Assembly (NCBI GenBank): GCA_030057655.1
Contig: JASGUQ010000034.1
Span: 1-55,546, forward strand
Reading direction: 5' to 3'
Source of the DNA: Bacillota bacterium
GTDB lineage: Bacteria > Bacillota > Clostridia > Christensenellales > Aristaeellaceae
Length of the DNA stretch: 55,546 nucleotides
Position 1 is the first letter of the stretch, and each line of letters opens with the position of its first letter. The notes beneath the pieces were generated by a model. It was not told the DNA's origin and made no database searches. It was given only the letters and a program-made list of their open reading frames with translations. The position numbers and the translations under genes were made by a program. Shown here piece by piece: positions 51,444 through 55,546 of this stretch.

Positions 51444-51647
51444 TTAAGGGATGTATCGGGGGGTGAACCTCTCCGATAGGCGATCTTTGACTTCGATGGT
51501 TTTTTCAAAGTTGTCCACACCAGCACCCGCCAGGCGGAAGGTGAATTCGGCTTCCCTGATCTGCTGATTGATGGTGCGCATCTTGCGCGGAAAATTGCTG
51601 GAGTGCGGCGACAGCACGACCACCAGATAGCGCAGGGTTTCTGCCAT
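51444..51647 (-). CDS. Small hypothetical protein beside TA module 1 (MAETLR type)
   Basis: A 67-aa frame that begins MAETLRYLVVVLSPHSS. Its first 28 codons are repeated in degraded form at 52363-52449 beside TA module 2. There is no strong ribosome site. It diverges from the antitoxin promoter. It may be a third component of the cassette or the tail of unrelated mobile DNA. The function is unknown. Confidence 0.4.
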   Translation of the reverse strand: MAETLRYLVVVLSPHSSNFPRKMRTINQQIREAEFTFRLAGAGVDNFEKTIEVKDRLSERFTPRYIP

Positions 51648-51691
51648 TGAAAACCATCTTCTTTGGGATAAAAATGCCGGTTAATTTACCA

Positions 51692-51719
51692 TTGAATTTA
51701 CCGGTAAATATGGTACACT
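51692..51719 (+). promoter_or_regulatory. Promoter and operator of TA module 1
   Basis: TTGAAT, a 16-nt spacer and TACACT. A perfect palindrome ATTTACCGGTAAAT (51696-51709) fills the spacer, and TACCAT/ATGGTA flank it. Autorepression by the antitoxin is likely. Confidence 0.7.
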
Positions 51720-51741
51720 TTGAATGAAAGGAGTGCGTGTT

Positions 51742-51987
51742 ATGATGAATATCGTTCCGATTTCCGATCTCAAGAATTATTCCGAAGTGCTCAGCCACTG
51801 CGATACAGGCTCTGTGGTGTATCTCACCAAAAACGGCAGGGGCAAGTATGTTGTGCAAAGCATGGAAGAATACGAAAAGATGAAAGCAACCGTTCAACTG
51901 CTGGCCGAACTTTCCAAGGGGCTTGAGTCTGTACGGTCAGAAGGCGGCTTGAGTATTGAGGAAGCATTCGCAGGACTGGAAGGGTAA
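51742..51987 (+). CDS. Antitoxin, Phd/YefM family
   Basis: An 81-aa DNA-binding antitoxin. The start at 51742 follows AAAGGAG by 8 nt; an in-frame ATG at 51724 is upstream of that site. The family pattern is clear: MNIVPISDLKNYSEVLSHC, then VVYLTKNGRGKYVVQSMEEYE. The C-terminal tail would neutralise the toxin. The toxin gene starts 1 nt after the stop, and the palindromic operator lies just upstream. Confidence 0.88.
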   Translation: MMNIVPISDLKNYSEVLSHCDTGSVVYLTKNGRGKYVVQSMEEYEKMKATVQLLAELSKGLESVRSEGGLSIEEAFAGLEG

Positions 51988-51988
51988 G

Positions 51989-52303
51989 ATGGCAACAGTC
52001 ATTGTTTCCAGAGAGGCCCGCAAGGATTTGATGGCCATACGGGTGTATATTCAAGACGAGTTTTTAAACCCCTCAGCTGCCGACCGTATCCTTCATGAAC
52101 TTCGCCGCGCTGTTGAAGGGCTGCCATCCTTTCCGCGCCAGGGCAAATCTTTGGATGCGATGATTGCCGTTCATACGGAATACCGTTATCTTCCCTGTGA
52201 GAATTACTGCATTTTCTATTTGGAGAACGATGAAGAAGTTGTGGTTGTCCGCATTCTCCATCAAAAACAGGATTACCTTCGCGCTCTATTCCTTCAAAAG
52301 TAA
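51989..52303 (+). CDS. Toxin, ParE/RelE superfamily
   Basis: A 104-aa toxin. The start is set at 51989 (MATVIVSREARKDLM). RelE/ParE-type features are the N-terminal helix pair (LMAIRVYIQDEFLNPSAADR, then LHELRRAVEGLPSFP), RYLPCENYCIFYLENDEE and the ending VVVRILHQKQDYLRALF. Whether it acts on gyrase or on mRNA cannot be settled from this sequence. It is paired with the Phd/YefM antitoxin directly upstream. Confidence 0.88.
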   Translation: MATVIVSREARKDLMAIRVYIQDEFLNPSAADRILHELRRAVEGLPSFPRQGKSLDAMIAVHTEYRYLPCENYCIFYLENDEEVVVVRILHQKQDYLRALFLQK

Positions 52304-52313
52304 TCAGGCAGGC

Positions 52314-52373
52314 TTTACCGATCCCCGCACCTCGTCAATAAAAGCATAACGGGGTGTTTGTTTTATCTGCTGA
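52314..52373 (+). repeat. Terminator repeat after TA module 1
   Basis: A stretch that includes CACCTCG, CAATAAAAGCAT and CGGGGTG and ends in GTTTTATCTG. It recurs at 53229-53287 after TA module 2. The arms pair as a hairpin followed by T, so it is also a terminator. Confidence 0.75.
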
Positions 52374-52449
52374 TACTGCGCATCCCATGCCCGTGGCGTA
52401 GGCATCCAACCGATAGCACGACCACCAGCCTGCGCAGGGTTTCTGCCAT
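52363..52449 (-). pseudogene. Degraded copy of the MAETLR-type gene
   Basis: A 28-codon frame, starting MAETLRRLVVVLS and ending MRSISR, aligns with the first ~30 residues of the gene at 51444-51647 (MAETLRYLVVVLS... MRTINQ). The DNA similarity covers both ends. It lies divergent from TA module 2, just as its relative does from module 1. Confidence 0.6.
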
Positions 52450-52467
52450 ATTGCTTACCTTCTACTA

Positions 52468-52495
52468 TTGCAAAAATAGGATAACGTGGTACAAT
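52468..52495 (+). promoter_or_regulatory. Promoter of TA module 2
   Basis: TTGCAA, a 16-nt spacer and TACAAT. Confidence 0.7.
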
Positions 52496-52497
52496 AA

Positions 52498-52516
52498 CGG
52501 TAAGAAAATCTTACCG
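52498..52516 (+). promoter_or_regulatory. Operator-like inverted repeat of TA module 2
   Basis: CGGTAAGA and TCTTACCG are perfect inverted copies around AAA, between the -10 box and the ribosome site. It is a likely site for the AbrB-type antitoxin. Confidence 0.65.
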
Positions 52517-52532
52517 AAAAGGAGGGATTGTC

Positions 52533-52814
52533 ATGACTGAGTATTTAACGGAAGTTACCGCCATTTCTTCCAAAGGGCAGATTGTACTTCCTAAAGCCAT
52601 ACGCGACTCACTTGCTTTGCAGCCGGGTTCAAAGTTAATGGTTCTCAGCGATGGAGAGAACATCCTGCTCAAACCCATCATCAAGCCAGATCTCAAAGAG
52701 TTTCATTCCATGATGGATCAAGCGGAAAAGTGGGCAGCAGATGTCGGACTGAGCGAGGAGGATATCGGCATTGCGGTAAAGGAAGCGCGCAGAACTAAAG
52801 AACAGAAAGAATGA
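52533..52814 (+). CDS. Antitoxin, AbrB/MazE family
   Basis: A 93-aa protein with AAAGGAGG before the ATG. The AbrB/SpoVT swapped-hairpin domain spans residues about 6-50 (VTAISSKGQIVLPKAIRDSL, then PGSKLMVLSDGENILLKP). The rest is a helical tail that would bind the toxin. Its stop overlaps the toxin start by 4 nt. Confidence 0.88.
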   Translation: MTEYLTEVTAISSKGQIVLPKAIRDSLALQPGSKLMVLSDGENILLKPIIKPDLKEFHSMMDQAEKWAADVGLSEEDIGIAVKEARRTKEQKE

Positions 52815-53215
52815 AGATCGTGATCGATACAAATGTTGTCGCGTCAGCAATTTTCTTTGGCGGTCAGCCTCGAAAACTTCTGGAACTGCTGCTTGAGCGC
52901 AGACTGGAAGCTTTTGTTTCACCGGAAATCATTGAAGAATATCACGAAACCGTTCAGTATCTTCAAAACAAATATCCGGTGAAAAAAGTCGTTGCACCGC
53001 TTACACACATTGTTGCGGCTTGCCAAATGATTGAACCTGTAACACAACTTCATGTTTGCCGTGATCCTGATGATGACAAATTTATTGAATGCGCCATCGA
53101 TGCACAGTGCTTGTATATCGTAAGCGGGGACAAAGACTTGCTTTCATTAAAACGGATAAAAGACATTCAGGTAGTAGCGGTCGCGGAGTTTTTTCAAAGC
53201 GTCTGGAACGAATAA
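52811..53215 (+). CDS. Toxin, PIN-domain RNase
   Basis: A 134-aa PIN-fold nuclease. Acidic residues are conserved: MKIVIDTNVVASA (first D), FVSPEIIEEYHE, CRDPDDDKFIECAIDA, and IVSGDKDLL near the end. This is the form of the family annotated as putative TA toxin component, PIN family. ATGA overlap with the AbrB-type antitoxin. Confidence 0.88.
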   Translation: MKIVIDTNVVASAIFFGGQPRKLLELLLERRLEAFVSPEIIEEYHETVQYLQNKYPVKKVVAPLTHIVAACQMIEPVTQLHVCRDPDDDKFIECAIDAQCLYIVSGDKDLLSLKRIKDIQVVAVAEFFQSVWNE

Positions 53216-53228
53216 GCAGCGTTAGGGT

Positions 53229-53287
53229 TTTACCGATACACCTCGCCAATAAAAGCATGACGAGGTGTTTTCTTTATCTGATTATAC
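53229..53287 (+). repeat. Terminator repeat after TA module 2
   Basis: CACCTCG pairs with CGAGGTG and is followed by TTTTCTTT. The whole stretch is a copy of 52314-52373. Confidence 0.75.
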
Positions 53288-53362
53288 TTCACAGACACTT
53301 CTTTGACATGAAAAAAGGGGCTGTTTTTACGCAGTCCCTTTCATTATCAGGCCAGGTTTGGC

Positions 53363-54712
53363 CTATTCTGTTGTTTCCACAGCTGTTTCAGCAGCAGCCA
53401 CCTTGTACAGCGTGTCCTGATACAGCACATAGCCGCCGGATTTGTTGGCTTCAAGGTCCGAATAGGACAGGCCCTCAAAGATCACGTTGCCGTGCCAGTC
53501 GACCAGGTCATAGGTATTGCCCTTTTGGGCCTTGAGGATGGTTCCGTCGCTGAAGTACTGCTCAAAGCTCTCATACTCCGTCTTGGTCTTTACGCCGTCC
53601 GCGCTGATGATGTACAGGCTGCCGTCAAGGTCCGGCAGGCTCAGGGAAGCGCCGTGCACGGTTGCGGACTTGCTGTAGGTCACGGGCAGGGTCTCCTCTC
53701 CCTTCATGTTTACATAGCCCAGTTTGCCGTCCAGCTCAACCAGCGCGTAACCGTTAAAAAACACCCGGTTAAACCGCGTAGTGATTTCCGTGTATTTGGC
53801 CGGAACCAGCAGGTTGCCCTCAAGGTCCGCGACCCCCTTGAGGCTGTCATCCACCACCACGACATAGCCCGTAAAAGCGCTGGTGGCGTAAATGGAGTCA
53901 TACACCGCGGGGACCAGAAGCTGCCCCTTCGTGTTGATCAGCCCCGCGCCTTCCGGCCCGCGCACGACCAGGAAGCCATCGTTTCCGGAGGTGGAAACCG
54001 AGGTATAGGGCACGTTCTCCGCGATGACCTGGTTTGAATATTTGCCCGCCAGGTTCTTGACCCCGCCTTCATCCTTCAAATCATATTCAAGGTCAAACAG
54101 ATAATTGGTGGTTGTGACCGGCTGAAGGCTCATGTCATACACCGTCACCTTGTCGTCCCGGTTTTTAACCGCCAGATGGCCGTCCACCGCACGCGAGGAA
54201 TCATAGTCCGCCCGCTCAAAGCTGCCCAGTTTCTCCCTGGTCAGCACGTTGTAGATGTCATAGGTCTTGACGATGTATTTATCGCCTCCGCCCAGGAAGC
54301 CGGAGGAATAGTCATACACCTCCCCCTCGGCCTTTTCCAGGGTGACCGCGGCAACCAGTTCCGGGCTGATCAATTCATAAGCGCCGTACAAAAAGTCCAC
54401 GATCACTTCGTTTTTAAGGTTGATCAGCGCGTGGTTGTTCAGGCCCTTTTCCTTGATGACCTCAAACAGGCCGCTGCCCAGGTGGGCGATCCGGCCGTAT
54501 TCAAAGGGGATGATGTTCTCGCCTTTTTCGTTGTAAACGCCGTACTTCTTGTCCTTGTAAGCGAGCACCAGGGGCTCATCCAGCTCCGTGTCAATAAACT
54601 TTAAATCTTCACCGGGCGCCTTGAACACCTCTTCCAGGCTTACTTCCGCCATCGCAGGCGCCATCAGGACAAAAACCAGGCTCAGCGCGAGCAGCATCGC
54701 TGTCTTCTTCAC
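53363..54712 (-). CDS. Secreted WG-repeat protein
   Basis: A 449-aa exported protein with AAAGGAGG before the ATG. Signal peptide residues 1-22 (MLLALSLVFVLMAPAMA). Repeats of the WG type (G-x-x-x-x-x-G-x-x-x-I/L-x-P-x-x-Y) are visible: KKYGVYNEKGENIIPFEYGR, then EGAGLINTKGQLLVPAVYDS, then LKGVADLEGNLLVPAKYTEI, then KLGYVNMKGEETLPVTYS. They are expected to form a beta solenoid. Ligand unknown. Confidence 0.85.
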   Translation of the reverse strand: MKKTAMLLALSLVFVLMAPAMAEVSLEEVFKAPGEDLKFIDTELDEPLVLAYKDKKYGVYNEKGENIIPFEYGRIAHLGSGLFEVIKEKGLNNHALINLKNEVIVDFLYGAYELISPELVAAVTLEKAEGEVYDYSSGFLGGGDKYIVKTYDIYNVLTREKLGSFERADYDSSRAVDGHLAVKNRDDKVTVYDMSLQPVTTTNYLFDLEYDLKDEGGVKNLAGKYSNQVIAENVPYTSVSTSGNDGFLVVRGPEGAGLINTKGQLLVPAVYDSIYATSAFTGYVVVVDDSLKGVADLEGNLLVPAKYTEITTRFNRVFFNGYALVELDGKLGYVNMKGEETLPVTYSKSATVHGASLSLPDLDGSLYIISADGVKTKTEYESFEQYFSDGTILKAQKGNTYDLVDWHGNVIFEGLSYSDLEANKSGGYVLYQDTLYKVAAAETAVETTE

Positions 54713-55174
54713 AAAAAAATCCTCCTTTAAAAGATCAATTCAATCATCCTCGCTTTTTCAGCGTTTGTCAATCAATTGCAGGTAAAACAAGTGAACGGCA
54801 GCAGAATTCCGTCTGTTTCCCCAAGAAGAAAGGCAGGGCTCTCAGGCTGTATTCTTATCTTACTGAAAGCCATTTGCATTTTCACTGTTTCCTGTGACCG
54901 CAGGAACGAAAAACACGACTTCGAAGCATCACAGCGGTTTTGTACTACAAAATCATCAACTATGAAAGGCTGCGGAGCCCGTATTCTGCTCTACGATGAC
55001 ACAACAGGGTGTTGGGATGTAAAACCACCATTAAATGCCCAACAAAGTGTTGATTTGGCATTGTATTTCTGATAGTATTCTATGGGATAATTTAAAGTGT
55101 AACATGTTTATCCCATCAGTCAAACACAGCGGCCCCCTCGCGGGTCTCATGTTCGGAATTTGGAGGGTTGTTTC
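54713..55174. other. Intergenic region with promoter and inverted repeats
   Basis: No gene is supported. It holds the promoter of the WG-repeat gene (54743-54771), a short palindrome TTTTGTACTACAAAA, and an inverted repeat (55004-55053) of CAACAGGGTGTTGGG with CCCAACAAAGTGTTG, which could be a terminator or operator for the next gene. A possible -10 GATAAT lies near 55088. Confidence 0.5.
54743..54771 (-). promoter_or_regulatory. Promoter of the WG-repeat gene
   Basis: On the minus strand, TTGACA and GATGAT are spaced 17 nt. Confidence 0.6.
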
Positions 55175-55546
55175 ATGAAAAGAACAGGCGTTTTCATCTT
55201 GGGCCTGTTTCTCATCTGTTTAATGATCGTCCCGGCTTTTGCCGGCGAAGCCGGCGGGCCTGTATACAAGATTGAATGGCTGGACGCCTTTTATGACAAT
55301 TACGGCGTGACCTTGCCAAAAACGCTCAGCCCGAACAGCTTAAACATCACCCCTGGCCAGAACAGGACCACGGTGCAGCGGATGCAGCTCACCTTCTCCT
55401 TCAGCGGCAAGGAGGAAAGCACCGTGCCCGCCAACACGGTGGAGATCCGCCTGCCCTATTCCATCCTCAAAAACGCGGCGGGCGGGAATGCCGAATCAAG
55501 CGTGGTGGTCCCCCTGCCCATGAACACCAGCTTTAATTACAGGATC
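55175..55546 (+). CDS. Secreted protein, partial (runs off the window)
   Basis: An ATG at 55175 with GGAGGG 7 nt upstream opens 124 codons that continue past the end of the window. Signal peptide (GVFILGLFLICLMIVPAFA) with cleavage after AFA. The mature part includes KTLSPNSLNITPGQNRTT and VEIRLPYSILKNAAGG, which look like an outside beta domain. No family recognised. It extends the run of exported proteins in this region. Confidence 0.7.
   Translation, partial: MKRTGVFILGLFLICLMIVPAFAGEAGGPVYKIEWLDAFYDNYGVTLPKTLSPNSLNITPGQNRTTVQRMQLTFSFSGKEESTVPANTVEIRLPYSILKNAAGGNAESSVVVPLPMNTSFNYRI

Noticed and set aside
52314-53287. Integron attC-like sites after the TA modules
   Set aside because: The repeats form simple terminators, the core site RYYYAAC layout is not evident and no integron integrase is in the window. 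Kept only as cassette-like duplication.
54776-55072. 98-codon plus-strand frame before the last gene
   Set aside because: No ribosome site; composition and low complexity are not protein-like; it covers a promoter and an inverted repeat.

Overview
The window looks like chromosome from a Gram-positive, probably anaerobic, Clostridia-like Firmicute. Supporting signs are AGGAGG ribosome sites in front of nearly every gene, sigma-A type promoters with TATACT or TATAAT -10 boxes, a Gram-positive style LexA box, a membrane pyrophosphatase, BspA-like surface proteins and a GC-rich base composition. No rRNA, tRNA or CRISPR array was recognised. Genus-level placement is not possible from the sequence alone.

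Layout. (1) 217-8556: eight tandem plus-strand paralogues encoding small secreted proteins (signal peptide, one variable PKD/Ig-like domain, two fibronectin III-like domains), with recurring terminators and a recurring upstream promoter element. (2) 8634-14631: a minus-strand phage-type operon (portal, scaffold, N4-gp56-type capsid, connectors, two tail-like proteins, NlpC/P60 endolysin, holin). No terminase, tape measure or integrase is visible. Its upstream control region holds a LexA-type box, four TGACAT repeats on a 10-bp period and phased T-tracts. (3) 15037-16428: small and broken genes, including two zinc-ribbon paralogues. (4) 16484-28019: mostly minus-strand housekeeping genes: pyroglutamyl peptidase, EamA transporter, secreted beta-propeller-like protein, BRO/DinD-like protein, MutT, MurG, polyamine-type ABC transporter PotABC (no PotD), ferritin-like protein, GtrB-like glycosyltransferase and an NYN-LOTUS protein. 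(5) 28227-36991: a 1607-aa repeat-rich membrane-anchored surface protein, an ECF-type sigma factor with a coupled membrane partner, and an H+-pumping pyrophosphatase. (6) 37253-45712: a 2819-residue BspA-like mosaic surface protein whose last ~180 residues match the C-terminal module of the eight small paralogues. (7) 45816-51393: a CNNM/CorC-type membrane protein and a heterodimeric ABC exporter. (8) 51444-53287: two different toxin-antitoxin modules (Phd/ParE-like and AbrB/PIN) sitting in duplicated flanking sequence. (9) 53363-55546: a secreted WG-repeat protein and the start of another secreted protein that runs off the window.

The main theme is cell-surface display. The array, the 1607-aa protein, the 2819-aa protein, the WG-repeat protein and the final partial gene are all exported, yet no LPXTG motif or sortase is seen. 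The shared FN3-FN3 tail ending in a basic VK motif is therefore a candidate for an undescribed surface-association module. The second theme is a LexA-boxed phage head and lysis operon that may be a decayed prophage or a domesticated particle.
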